Shown: one piece after another, positions 33,616 to 46,143 of the stretch
Position numbering within the stretch: the first letter of the stretch is position 1
How the letters are laid out: every line of letters starts with the position of its first letter
Assembly: GCA_022592445.1 (NCBI GenBank)
Contig: JABYQR010000105.1
Coordinates: 1 to 64,000 of the forward strand
DNA from: Cytidiella melzeri
Taxonomy: Eukaryota; Basidiomycota; Agaricomycetes; Polyporales; Irpicaceae
Length of the DNA: 64,000 nucleotides
Direction of reading: 5' to 3'
Translations under genes and position numbers: made by a program
Notes under the pieces: model-generated
What the model saw: the letters and a program-made list of their open reading frames with translations, nothing else
What the model was told of the DNA's origin: nothing
The model's database searches: none

Positions 33616-33835
33616 TAACTGAGATACTATTATCTCAGTTGTATCGGAGTATATATGCTGCTCTGAGCACTGTGCTGACCCGCGCCGGGGTTACACCATG
33701 CTTGTCATTCCAATACAAGTGCTGAACCATGTCATCCAGTGAGTAATGCACTTAGTAATACAGTAGAATAGTAAGAATAAACATTTCTGGTAACTGCTTA
33801 CATAGGTAGATACAGACATGTATATCAGTGTAGGG
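33616..33835 (+). repeat. Small nested insertion and R2, right parts
   Basis: 33616-33715 is the right part of the CAAGT-flanked insertion. It contains a perfect hairpin (AACTGAGATA-CTAT-TATCTCAGTT, 33617-33640) and a TATATAT box. 33716-33830 is the resumed R2 repeat. Confidence 0.55.
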
Positions 33836-34052
33836 AGTTGTCTTTCTGGCACACAAGGATATATCCGAGTTTGTTTTTCCCAAAAAAAGGACGGCGTATC
33901 TTATCGCAAATGAGACGCCCATAAAATAAAATTCGTATGTAAGGGAACTCGGACTCATGCTGAAGATCTAATCCTCCTGCCTCTGCTAGCAGCTGTAGCG
34001 TCTCGAGTACTACTTCTACATAGCTTGAACACACAGTCCAGCCAGCACCACC

Positions 34053-36046
34053 ATGGCCACACTACTACCACCTCCAAAACGTCAAAAGGTCTATCACGGA
34101 ATACCTGAACCCGTTCCCGAGCCTCCCAAAGCTACACCTCATGTCGTAGTCCAATTCGTAGCAGAAGAAGATGGGGAGCCTCTGGGACCTGCAGTCAACT
34201 TACCCGCAGACGTATCTAGAGAAGGATTAGAAGCGTTAGTGAACAAACTTGACACAAAAGTGAGTAAAGGTCGTTTCGCGATCTTTGAGCTCCCAGTTGA
34301 TCTGCATGTTTAGGACGACGACCCCGTACCGTTTCAATTTTCTGTAGTGCTGCCTCAAGATGCTACAGCGTTAGGGCAGCCTACCCAGGTTGTGATCTCA
34401 AGGTCCATACAAGAAGACATACTATTACATCCATCCCAAGCTTTCACCCCAGAAGACGTCTTCGTCGTCCGCTGCTCTCCCCAAGCCGTGTTCAGAGTAC
34501 GACCAGCCACCCGTTGCTCGTCAACCTTATCAGGTCACGCGTCCTCCATACTGTGCGCCTCGTTTTCACCTACAGGCAACCTACTCGCGACCGGTTCAGG
34601 CGACTGCAATGCCCGGCTGTGGGATCTGTTCACGGAAACGCCGTCTCATGTGCTTTCAGGCCATAAAGGCTGGGTTCTGTGTGTTGAGTGGGAGGCAATG
34701 GAGCGAAAGCTTGCGACAGGGGGCCACGATGGGCATGTACGTCCTCGAGAGCCATTGCCATATTTTATTCAGCACCTCATTGATTCGTTCTGTTTACGAA
34801 GGTACGACTTTGGGACCCGAAGACGGGTCAAGCTATAGGTGATGTGCTAAGGGGGCATTCAAAATGGGTCACGTCGCTTGCATGGGAGCCAATACACATG
34901 TACGCGTTTCCCCATGATGTCTGTGAATGATATGGGGAAGTTGAAGCCATGAATGTAGAAATCCCTCTGCGCCAAGACTGGCATCATCATCGAAAGACGG
35001 GACTGTACGCGTATGGTCAACACAAACAAGATTAACTGAATACACGCTCGGCGGGCACACTGCCTCCGTGAACGTCGTACGCTGGGGTGGAGGTGGACTG
35101 AACGGAAAAGGCGTCCTCTATACCGGATCAAGCGACCGGACTGTGCGCGTTTGGGATGCCAATGGAGTATGCGATACGTTTTTAATACTGGTTTATGGAC
35201 GTTTTTGACGCTCTGCTGTAGGGAAAGCTGCTACATACACTCAAAGACCACGCCCACTGGGTGACCACGCTAACCCTCAACACCGACTTTGTGTTACGCA
35301 CAGGGCCATTCGATCACACGGGCAAAAAACCGTCCTCCGATGCGGAAGGTACTGTCCATCTGCCACGAATCACCCATTTTGTGTGCTAAAGTGAGTTCAG
35401 CTCGCCAATGGGCTCAAGACAGATACACGAAGCTCGTCTCAACGATAGGCGAGCTCATGATCTCTGGCTCAGACGATCACACCCTCTTCCTCTGGTCTCT
35501 GTTCCCCTCACGGACAACCTCCACGGAAGCCTCAGCTGCGGCAGTGGAGCGTGGCGGGAAGCTCAAACCCGTTACGCGGCTGACCGGTCACCAGCGACAA
35601 GTGTCGCAAGTTGCGTTCAGCCCAGACGGTAAATGGGCTGCGTCTGCTGCGTTCGATAACAGCGTGCGCCTGTGGGACGGCAAGACAGGCAAGTTTGTAG
35701 CGACGCTGAGAGGTCATGTCGCTGCTGTGTATCGGGTAACGTGGAGTGCGGACTCGAGGATGCTGGTCAGTGCCAGCAAGGATAGTACGGTGAAGGTGAT
35801 GTTTGCTTGAAGAAAAGTATTGACGGTGGAAGCTGATTGGGCGCCGAGTTTAGATATGGGATTTGAAGACATATAAGCTAAAGACGGATCTGCCGGGACA
35901 TACGGACGAGGTTTATTGTGTAGACTTTGTGGCTGACAAAATTGTGAGTGGAGGTCGGGATAGGACTGTCAAGATGTAAGTCGACGTCTCTGCTTCGCGA
36001 TTATTGAAGCGGAATGCTGAGTTTTTGTGTTAGATGGAAAAACTAG
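34053..36046 (+). CDS. RSA4: Rsa4/Notchless (NLE1), ribosome biogenesis WD40 protein
   Basis: Eight exons (34053-34259, 34314-34736, 34802-34899, 34959-35166, 35222-35348, 35392-35795, 35854-35975, 36034-36046) give 533 aa in exact frame. The N-terminal NLE/UBL-like domain is clear (VVVQFVAEEDGEPLGPAVNLP, DDDPVPFQFSV). In yeast it contains the acidic residue contacted by the Rea1 MIDAS when Rsa4 is pulled from the pre-60S particle. A WD40 propeller follows (LSGHASSILCASFSPTGN, GDCNARLWDL, GHKGWVLCVEW, GHSKWVTSLAWEP, KDGTVRVWS, SGSDDHTLFLWS, GHQRQVSQVAFSPDGKW, GHVAAVYRVTWSADSR, GRDRTVKIWKN). The last exon is only 13 nt. It functions in the nucleolus/nucleus in 60S assembly. Confidence 0.93.
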
Positions 36047-37463
36047 TTGTCGCGATGGCTTGTCTTGCTTGGAGATGTCATTTTCGTGACCCTCAGACGT
36101 ACGTAACGTGCAACGTGCTCCCAAAACTCGCATGATTAACGGTCCCACTGCGTTTTTCTTCCGAAAACCGCGGAGCCTTAAACACGGGAGTTAGGTTCGT
36201 GGCGTGCTAGAACAGTTTAACAGCTATATGGGCTTCGCGGTGTGCTCCCGACCGCCTCCCAGCCCTGATTCCGTCGAACGTCGCACGTAAGTTTTGCATA
36301 TGTCGGAATTCAGATGCGACTCCTTCAGCCTCCGAGCGGTTTCAATCCTTGAAAAGGACGAAGCATTGCAGCGCAGCGAATGCTACCATGACTCGGAGGC
36401 GTATTATAATCCACAGCGTCCCGTCGAAGACCGATCAACTCGTCATTTGAAAGAAAAAAATACCTCCGTCTCTGAGACAGTCGTCCTCCCAGGAATATGG
36501 CGCAAGGAACAAAGGTGTGCTCCGATCAACAGTAAATTGTCGAGGTCCAACCGAGCCTAGAATTTTGACTCGTGTGTAGTCTCATATACACCCCGTTCAG
36601 CACACAAAGAGTGACTTCGGGCTTCAAAGCGCGAGCGGAACGGAACGAGTTTTTCAGATAAAATCTTTGCAACCCTCAATTTCCCCGCCTATATCGCCGA
36701 GAGGCCTAGGTGCTCTACAGACCACGCCATGTTTTACAATTCGTGATTCACGCGGTCCACGACGACGAGTTGCGTTCTACAGAGAGTCTCATCAGAGTGT
36801 TTTCCTTATGCTCGCTGGTTCTTTTGACTTGCCGCTGGCACAAGGTAACGTTTCAATGGTAACAAAGCTCCCACTGAGTCGCATTACTGATGTATCGATG
36901 GATAGAACCCGTTCGTTGTGTTATCTCCCACCGGGGTATATATATCCATGGGGTAAGACTCACTAGTACTTACTGGCCATATACAAAGCGACATCCGTTT
37001 CGGATTCGCAACCTATCGCCTGTGATCTTTGTATGTCGTGCACCGTTGTTCGGACACTTGCACCGGTATACACGCCTACATGGATTCGCCTAGTCTCGGT
37101 TGCGTGTGTACACACACCTTGCAGGAGTCCATGATTACACGCGAAATATTGCGTCCATGAGCCCTGACAGTATTGACAAGTGTCCAGGGTTGCTCCGACA
37201 GCCCGGTATTCAAGCTAACGTTCAGCTCTCAGTAGTTCTGCATACTTGGCTGCATGATATGTACGTGAATCGCTTCGCAGCTTTACGGCAAGTCTCATGT
37301 CCATGCAAGACTTTCCTCCCCTCGGATACACCGGATCAGCAACGACCCTGCCTCACATCGAGGGTCCAGTAGTAGTGTTATATACAGGGGGCTACATCAC
37401 GTCCGCGTCCATAGAGTAACCCAGACGTCGAACAGCCCCTACTCCTCGTCATCACCGATTAAC
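36047..37463. other. Intergenic, no gene recognised
   Basis: 1.4 kb lies between RSA4 and monooxygenase copy 2. Short frames of 67-99 codons show no domain or splice logic. It probably contains the promoter of the monooxygenase; no repeat partner was seen. Confidence 0.4.
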
Positions 37464-39372
37464 ATGGCTGCAGGAAAGGAGGCGGCATTGAAGCTAGAGT
37501 TCTTGGTAGTGGGCGGCGGTGAGTTCACTTCAAATCACTCAACGCCATACACCGATTCCTCATGTCTTGTACTGCAGGACTAGGCGGTCTTGCAGTCGCG
37601 TACGCTCTCTGCAAAGGTGGACACAGCGTGCGAGTCTTTGAAAAGCAGCCAGCGCTCGGAATACCCGCGGGCGGATTGCGGGTTCCTCCCAACATGAGCA
37701 AGATCTTGACAAGCTGGGCTGGCGCCGAGGAAGTGCAGAAAACGGCCGTGTTGTGCGTCGGGACGCCGTGGCATAACCGTGAGTCCCTCTGCCACACCCT
37801 GGAAGAAAACACGAGTCTGAACGTTGTGAGGGCTTTCAGTGGAGAGCGGCGAGTACATGGGCTACGCAGAGTGGAAGCCTCAGGTGATGGCGGAGACAGG
37901 CGGCGATTTTTTTGTGATGAAGGTATGCTTTCTTGTTGTAGCTATAGAATACGACTCACCTACCACGATCAGCACGAAGATGTCCATCGGCTGCTCTACG
38001 ACCTCGCCATCTCCGCTGGAGCAAAAGTCACGTTCGGCGCGTCCGTCAAATCTGTACAGCCCGGTGAACCGAAACCGTCCATAACCCTGTCGACAGGCCA
38101 AGTACTCACTGCGGACATGGTCATTGGGGCGGATGGCCCGAACAGCAAAGTACGACAAGTCGTCAATGGCGGAGAAGACACCGCAGAGCCCAGTGGATTC
38201 ACTATCTTTGGTGGAATTGTCCCTGCGTCGGAGATGCTCAAGGACCCTGCACTGGCCAAGTGGGTGTCGTCGGACGAGGTGCGTACCGAAGAATGACCAA
38301 GTCAGTATTTGCACTAATGTCCCGAACGTAGTGGCCGATATTCATGGGCAACAACCGGAGCATCTGTGGTCAGTTGGTTCAAGTAAGATGGGTGCTATAT
38401 TCTTGTCTGACAGTTTTGTGCATTTCACAGCTCACCCTGTGGTAAGCGATACATGTTTTCCCTGGCAATTCTGCGCTAGATCATGACTTCCAGCATGGCA
38501 AGGAAGAGTTCGCCTTCCAGGCGTATTGGCCTGACGAAGATTCAGGTCCTGAAACGATCGGCGAGGACGCATGGACAGACGTTGTCCCCGTCTCAACACT
38601 AAATTATGAGCATATCAGTACCAAGTGCGTCTTCCACATGATCCAAAGAATGCTCTTTGCAGTGGGATGACTGATGTAGGCGTGGCCGATAGCATCAAGC
38701 GGGTGGTTAGTTTGGCACCGCACCTTGTAAAGACACGATGGATGAAGCGCGACGAGAGGGTGGAGCACTGGTCAGACGAGTCTGGTCGAATCATACTCTT
38801 GGGTGAAGCGGCTCACCCATGGTTTGTGAGTCAGTTTCAGCATTTGAACACAAACTATGATGCAATACTAATAAATATGTAGCCGGGAGGCACACACGGG
38901 CCTGCCATAGCCTTGGAGGATGCAGCGGTCTTTGGCACGTTGTTCTCTCGACTACGAAGAGTGGACCAGATCGGAGCCTTTGTGAGCGCATACCAGGAGA
39001 TTCGAGAGGACCGTACCCGGGTGGTCAACGACGTCGATGTTTCAAATGCTGAGCTCGTGCGGCTACCGCCTGGACCTCATCGAGACGCTCGTGATAAGAG
39101 CATCCGCCAGTCTCGAAGAGAGTGGGATGACGGCGCGTTGCAACGGGAGTTTGAGGGGGTAGCTGCCCTATTCTCATATGAGGCTGTAGACGCTGCTGAT
39201 GTGAGTACAGAGACAAGAGCTTTGTGTGGTTTGGCTGAATACTAACACATCACAAAAATTATAGGAATGGTGGTTGAACTGGGGGCGTTTCAACGAGGCT
39301 GACGAGGATCGAGAACGTAGCGGGTTCTCATTCGCGAGCGTTACTGTAGGCTGCGACCAGAACACACTTTAG
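37464..39372 (+). CDS. FAD-dependent monooxygenase, copy 2
   Basis: Ten exons (37464-37518, 37578-37778, 37840-37922, 37973-38278, 38332-38368, 38431-38441, 38494-38624, 38663-38825, 38883-39200, 39265-39372) give 470 aa in exact frame. Features: GGGLGGLAVAYAL with RVFEKQ, the DG motif IGADGPNSKVRQ and LLGEAAHPW, again Glu in place of the usual Asp. Exons 2-7 and 9 have exactly the same lengths as in copy 1 (201, 83, 306, 37, 11, 131, 318), including the 11-nt exon 6. The protein is roughly half identical to copy 1 by eye. Intron 7 is only 38 bp (38625-38662); its acceptor is fixed by frame. Likely role: NAD(P)H- and O2-dependent hydroxylation of an aromatic or secondary-metabolite substrate, not identified. 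Confidence 0.9.
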
Positions 39373-39489
39373 GTTGTGATTTGCACTTGTTTGATGTTGA
39401 CGACATGTCATGTCTGGTATGCAGCTAATAATGTGAATATTATGAAAGAGATAATCACGTCGTGTACTGGCCACCTGTAGCGAGTCGGG

Positions 39490-40433
39490 TTAATTGTGGC
39501 GGATTGTCGCAGCGACTCGACCTAGTCCACAAGCATCTATGATGCTCTGCCTGACCTTGTCAACCCCGACGCGCATGTTATTGGATGTGGCGGTGATGAT
39601 GCCAGGAAGGCAAAGCGGCGCGGTTTCAAAAATCTCGTCCTGCATTCGCTGCAATTCCCTTGGCGCATTTACGCGAAGAAGATCACATTTGGTGAACACA
39701 GCTTGTAGTGTGACATGGTGGTTGTTCGCCAACGCCTTTTCGCATTGTTGGTTTAAATGCGCAAGCATCATCCGATCGCTTTCCTTTAGTCCGTGGCTCG
39801 CGTTGATCAAAAGGTAAACCCGTTTCAGCCTTGAGACCTTTAGCGAGCTATCCAACGGTCAGTTAGAAAAGACGCACTGTTTACGACTGGATATGTAGTG
39901 GTCAAACAGGGCTCCCCATTCCGGTCTACCACGCTGGCCGTAGCCTGGAGCGTCGACTACCACGGCCTTTCCAGGTTCAGGTCCTACCCTGTAAAAATTG
40001 AGGGTCTTTGTGCGCCCCTGTACATACATGTGGTCAGAATTAATCTCAAGGGTTGGTTAGAGTACGCGCCGCTCTCTTGCTGGTGTGTAGCAGGCTTTTG
40101 CGTCCTAGGACGGCGTTGAGTAACGTCGACTTCCCGACATTGGCACGTCCTAGATGGACCATGAGTGAGTAAGTACTTGGCAATGTCACAGTCTTCGCTG
40201 ACCCGTAACGACAATCTGAGGTCAAGGTGAGCACTTTATCAGTACCAACGCGGTTCGCTCAAACGCACCTCTGGCGGATGGGTCCCTATGGTCGGCAGGG
40301 ACTCTACCGTCGCAGCAGCGGCCAGAAATTCCGCTGCTCTTGCGTCAGAGAATACACTAGAAGTAGAGAGTGTGCTGTGGTGTCGATTTACATGGTGCAG
40401 AGAGTACAGACGGCTCTTCAGTCCTGCGAACAT
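39490..40433 (-). CDS. EngB/YihA-type GTPase, probably mitochondrial
   Basis: Proposed exons 40433-40269, 40215-40203, 40149-40070, 40017-39878 and 39847-39490 give 251 aa in exact frame. The P-loop is GRANVGKSTLLNAVLG, followed by KTLNFYRVG, the G3 motif VVDAPGYGQRG, G4 TKCD and a G5-like ITATSNN. This is the YihA/EngB family, which assists assembly of the large ribosomal subunit in bacteria and organelles. A basic N-terminus with Arg, Ser and His (FAGLKSRLYSLHHVNRHHS) fits a mitochondrial presequence. Exon 2 is 13 nt. Intron 3 (40069-40018) would need a GC donor, and the last intron (39877-39848) would be only 30 bp; these two junctions are the weak points. It is head to head with POL1, 148 bp apart. 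Confidence 0.85.
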
Positions 40434-40581
40434 CAGCGCTCACCGTGAGTGGCAGGAGGAGAGATTTGAGATCACAATAGACGTGGTCCGGAAGACGCGT
40501 CCTGTCACAGACATCCCGTCACGGCCACTCGAAAACGCGTTTCCTTTGGCAGACCTCTCACACTCAAGCCATCTTCTCGTT
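40434..40581. promoter_or_regulatory. Divergent GTPase/POL1 promoter with MCB pair
   Basis: ACGCGT occurs at 40495-40500 and 40535-40540, 87 and 47 bp before the POL1 ATG. The first is part of ACGCGTCCTGTCAC (40495-40508). POL1 in yeasts is a classical MBF/MCB target expressed at G1/S, so the sites fit the downstream gene. Confidence 0.7.
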
Positions 40582-43500
40582 ATGTCGGACAGGGCGCGTC
40601 GCGCAAAACAGGAGAAGCTATCCAAACTCGCAGAGCTGAGGCGTGTCAGAGAAGGTGGCGGGAGGAATTACAAGGCAAGCTTCAGGTGTCTCATAAAATA
40701 CGATCGACTAACGCTACAGCTGTCCTCAGCTTGAAGATGACGGCGCAATATACGACTCAGTCTCTGAGGAACAGTACAAGGCAATCGTACGTGGTCGCCT
40801 TGCTCAAGACGATTTCATAGTGGACGATGGCGTTGGTGGGTATACGGATAATGGCATGGACGATATTGAGGAACGCGATGTGTATGCGGAAAGTGAGGAA
40901 GAAGAGAAACCGAAGCGTGCGTGTGCCGATGCATATCGCTCATTGATACTAACAAACTGTACCAGTCAAGAAGAAGAACAATAAGGCGAAAGCTAAACCT
41001 GCGAGAAAGCCTCCTCCACAGGCTGCCCCTTCGATCAGCGCATATCGTCCAGCAGTGTCTGAAGAGCAGGAGACGGACTTCATGGCCAGCCTACTGGGAG
41101 ACATGGACCACTTACCTGCTGTGCCGCTGCTGAAAGCTCGTAAACGCAAGCCCGAGCCCGAGCCTCAGCTTGCTACGTCCTCTCGTTTGGGGGGCAAGGC
41201 ACCTTCGCGTTCGAGTGGATATGGGTTCCGGAATGGAGGTGACGCCGACTACGACACATCTTCCGACGGACCCATTGACGTAGGGTTCTCTCACTCGACC
41301 TCGGACGATGATGACTTTGCGGCGGACATGCTTAGTCCTAAGAAGAAGCTTAAGGTCGACAACCAAGCTGTCAAACCCACGATGGAGAAGCTCAGTAAAT
41401 TTCATGTCGAAAGTAGCGGCGACGAGGCCGACGGCAAGGTGCGCTCTGATGTCGAGAGCGTATTCGAAGGTGTGGATATGGACGCCTTCATGGATGTCGA
41501 CGAAGATTTCAATGAGTCTATCGTCGTTGACAAGCCTGTGAGATCAACAGTGAAAAAGGAGGACGTAGAGAGTAAGGCTCGCCTACCAAAACTTGGCAAT
41601 GGGGCACTCAAGACTAGCGAGAAGAAGGCGGCTATTGACACAGCTCCCTCGTGGCTATCCGTGTACGACTCGTTACAAGTGAAGCCTGAGGAAACATTAG
41701 GTACACAAAGCAACTCCTCGTCCAAGAACACAAGTTCGAATGCGTCTGTTCTTGAAGAAGACGGCTCTTTCCGATTCTTCTGGCTTGACTACCTCGAACA
41801 CGAAGGCCGACTATATTTTATCGGAAAGACTCAGGACAAGGCGTCAAAGGTGTGGATATCGTGTTGCGTCACAATCGAAAACCTTCAGCGTAATCTGTTT
41901 GTGTTGCCCCGCGAACGTCGCATGGAGGAGGACGATGAAACTGGCGAACTTGTCGAAACAGATGTTGTGCCATCGATGCCGGATGTCTACAACGACTTCG
42001 ACCGGGTGAGGAAGAAGCTGGGTATCAAGTCATTCAAAGGGAAGTTTGTAAAACGAAGCTACGCGTTTGGGGAAGCGGAGGTACCTCGTGGAGAGGCACA
42101 GTGGCTTAAAATTGTTTACCCATTTGATGGTGAGTTGAACCCCTCCACCACCCTCCATGCATCACTCATGCCACCTCCAGAGCCGCAGATCCCCAATAAT
42201 GTCTGCAGTCCTAATTTCGCGCGGATTTTCGGTACTAGCACCACTGCCTTTGAGCTTCTGGTACTCAAACGGAAGATATTCGGCCCTTGTTGGTTACAGA
42301 TACGAAAACCTACCATCGAATCGAAAGGCGTGAGTAGTGAGCACTCAGTCACCTCCATTGATCTGATGTTGAGTGTATTCAGGTCTCATGGTGCAAAGTT
42401 GAGGCTACTGTATCTGACCCGAAGGACATCAACCCATTCTTGGAGACCGACGCGCAGGCACCACGAGACGTCCCTCCCTTGACGGTAATGAGCCTGAGTG
42501 TAAGGACAATTGTGAATCACCAAGCAAATAATCGTGAAGTGGTCTGTGCTACCGCTCGAGTATGGTCCAACCGTAAGTGTGAGTTTTCACAAGAAAATCT
42601 TCCTTCAGTCATGCTCCCGTCACACAGTCCAGATAGAGGACCCAACACCTCCAGAAGCGCTACCTTGCAGCGTGCACACCTTTGTGCGACCACTTGATCG
42701 ATTCCCACCAAACTTCGAGGCAAGAGCGAGAGCAAACGGTAGAGGGTTCATCACGCCATTGCAAAACGAGCGGGTTCTCCTGAATAATCTACTCCGTGAG
42801 TGACTTTTTCTGAAGCAGAACACCTGAACTCATCAAATACAGTTACGATCTACAAGACAGACCCCGACGTTATTGTGGGCCATGAATTCCTAGGGGTATC
42901 ACTGGACGTTCTCTTGAAGCGGATGCGGGACTTGAAAGCCGATCATTGGTCTCGCATCGGACGATTCAGAAGAGCCAAGTGGCCAAACATCGGTCGGCAG
43001 GGAAGCAACCTCAAGTTCCTTAACGGACGACTGATGTGCGACTTGGCTAGTGACAGCGCAAAGGTAGATTGCCTGTATCTATGATTGATGCTCAAGTCTT
43101 ATCAAGGTTACCACAGGGCATGATATCCTCGACGACATGGTCGCTTACGGAGATGTGCAAGACTCATCTCAACAGCGAGAGGCAAGATATCGACCCTGAC
43201 GACACGGCAAGCTATTTTGACGGGAGTGTCAGCAACCCAGAGCGGCTCATGACTTTCGTCCGTCATTGCGAACTTGATGCACATTATCAAATGGCCCTTG
43301 GAGCAAAAGTGCAGATTCTACCCCTGACAAGACAGTTGACAAACCTGGCTGGAAATTCATGGTTAGTCGACGGTGATCTTTGGGGTTCGTTGACTCGCTG
43401 AGCGGTAGAACAGGAACAAGACGTTGAATGGTGGTCGTGCGGAGCGTAACGAGTATATCTTGTTGCACGAATTCCACCGGCTCAAGTACATCTGTCCGGA

Positions 43501-45975
43501 CAAACTATGGGGCAAGAAGGCAGAGACTCTCGCCAAAGCTGAGCAGAATGAGGAAGACGGCGAGGGTGGAAAGAAAACCAAAGGCAAAAGGGACAAGTAC
43601 AAGGGAGGTCTTGTCTTCGATCCCAAACGAGGTCTCTGGGACAAGTACATCTTGGTCATGGACTTCAACTCGCTGTATCCCAGTATCATACAGGAGTACA
43701 ACATTGACTTTACGACTGTCGAACCCGTGGAGCAGGAGGTCTGTGGTCCGGTTACTGTGTATACGGACACGCTCATCAGAGATTTCTTCAGGAAGGAGAG
43801 GAGGAGAAAATGGCGGAGCCACCCGCCTCCGATGTTAGTCAAGGTGTTCTTCCTCGTCTCATTGCCACGCTCGTCAATCGCCGACGACAAGTCAAGAGCT
43901 TGATGAAGGATCGCAAAGCTACGGCGGCACAATTGCTACAGGTGCGTCAAATTGCACACCTATAAACGGCTAAACATCCAAGCTGGCAAAATGATACAGT
44001 GGGACATCAAACAACTTGCCCTCAAGCTAACGGCTAACAGTATGTACGGATGCCTTGGGTTTGAGTACTCCAGATTCTACGCTCGACCTCTTGCTGCCCT
44101 TACGACTTCGAAAGGCAGAGAAATTTTGACCGCAACTAAGGAGCTTGCAGAAAGCCTGCAACTCGATGTGAGCCCATGTCTCTCATTTTTATCTTCGCGC
44201 TATATGCCTCATATTATTATAGGTTGTTTACGGTGATACCGACTCTGTGTTCGTCAACTCGGGTGTCACCGACTTTGAGAAGGCTCTGAAGATTGCCGCA
44301 GAGTTCAAGAAGGCTGTCAACGACCGATACAAGCTACTTGAGATCGACCTTGATGGCGTATTTCAACGTCTTTTGCTATTGCAGAAGAAGAAGTATGCGG
44401 CGATCAAAGTGGAAGACAAGACGCGTACGTCGACGGAGGTGAAGGGACTGGATATGAAACGTAGAGAGTACTGTGCTCTTTCAAAGGCTGTGTCCCAGTA
44501 CGTCTGTTGCCTTGTCCCCTTATGATGAACGCTTATACGTTGGGTCAGGTATGTACTTGACCAGATTCTGTCAGGAGAGGCAACAGAAACCGTTGTCGAG
44601 CGAATTCACGAGTATTTGGCCACCATAGGCGAGAACGTTCGAGCCGGCAAGGTTCCAATGGATGATTTTATCATCTTCAAGGTAAGTCTCCCGCGCTTAA
44701 CCTGAAGCGAGCGCTGAGCTCATTCGAAAATCTTGTGCGTAGCGTCTTGGAAAGAACCCTGAAGACTACCCAGACGCCGGATCGCAGCCACATGTACAAG
44801 TCGCTTTACGCTTGAAGGCGAAGGGGGGCAGCGCACGGACAGGCGACGTCATCCCGTACATCTTCTGTCTTGGAGATGGAGGTGTGAGCGCGAAGAGTGC
44901 GCAAGCTGACCGTGCCAAGCATCCTGATGAGATTCGGCGAGCGGGCAGTGGGCTGACGATTGGTACGTTTTGGCTGTGCTCTCTGTATACTCGACGATCT
45001 CACCACGCTGAACCCCAGACTTCGAGTACTATCTGTCTCAGCAAATTCTCCCCCCTATTGAGCGTCTCTGTGAGCCCATTGAGGGCACGGATCGTGCGCG
45101 ATTGGCAGAATGCCTCGGTATGTTGACTGCATTTCCTTAGGCTTTCAGTGAGCTAATGACGTTGTCTAGGTCTCGACCCTAGCCGTTATCGCAGCGCGAC
45201 GGCCGCAGAGTCGGAGGCAAGAGCGTTCCATAGTCTCGATTCTTTGGTCTCCGATGCTGAGAGGTACAAAGACTGCGAGCCGTTTCTTGTACGGTGCAGG
45301 TCATGTAAAGGCCAAGTGGCGTTTGCGCCTATCGCGGACCGTGATGTGAGTTCGCTCTTAGCTCCTCTGATGTTTTGACCAATCCATTGTTACGACAGTC
45401 ATCGCTGCTATTACCCTCAGGTCCTACGTGTCCAGGCTGTCAAGCGTCGATGGCTACTGCAAGCCTGCAGGCTCAGCTTGAGTCTCAGATCCGAGAGTTT
45501 ATCTCCAAGTACTATGAAGGTTGGACGGTGTGCAATGACGCGACGTGTGGGAACCGGACGAGGATGATGGGTGTGTATGGGAGACGGTGCTTGATACCCG
45601 CATGTCAGGGGACAGTTGCTTTTGAGGTACAGTTTCCTCTTATTTTTGTGGACGAGAGCTCTTGATTGATTGTCGGTGATGGACAGTACACAGATGCACA
45701 GCTGTACGACCAGCTAAGGTACTACTTGTACCTGTTTGACATTGAGAAGGCAAAGAAGGCTGCGCAAGGGACTAGCAAAGCAGGTTAGCTACGGACTGGC
45801 GATTCATGGAGGGGATGATCGACTGATATTCCTTGGTGTAGACGCGGTCAATGGTATTGCCAACTGGCAGTCGGAATTCTTGAAGACTATGTCTGATGTG
45901 GTGAACAGATATCTCGAGCAGAATGCGCGGCGCTGGGTGGATATGAATTCGCTGTTCTCATTCATGAAACTGTGA
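40582..45975 (+). CDS. POL1: DNA polymerase alpha catalytic subunit
   Basis: Nineteen exons sum to 1473 aa in exact frame (yeast Pol1 is 1468 aa). The N-terminus ([20 protein letters not shown], then QDDFIVDDG and an acidic/basic disordered region) is typical. The exonuclease-like domain follows. Family B polymerase motifs are [19 protein letters not shown] (region II), [13 protein letters not shown] (region III) and VYGDTDSVF (region I, catalytic DTD). [10 protein letters not shown] follows. Two zinc modules sit at the C-terminus: CRSC..CPGC and CNDATC..CLIPAC, which bind the B subunit. The enzyme extends RNA primers made by primase at replication origins and Okazaki fragments. Intron 1 (40675-40729) has a GC donor. 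Exons 1-2 are 40582-40674 and 40730-40916; the last is 45842-45975. Confidence 0.97.
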
Positions 45976-46143
45976 CAAAATGGCCGGTTCATCGTACTAG
46001 ATGAGTTTATTGCTGTCGAACTTTGCACGCACTGTTTTGAACGTTTATCAGTTGTTGTAAAAAAACCGCTATCACTGTTACGATGTTCCATGATATCATT
46101 TATTGTTTGGTCATTAACGTTTCGAACTAGATTCGAATGTACT

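Noticed and set aside
36294..36560. 88-codon frame between RSA4 and monooxygenase copy 2
   Set aside because: No domain, no splice partners and no repeat match.
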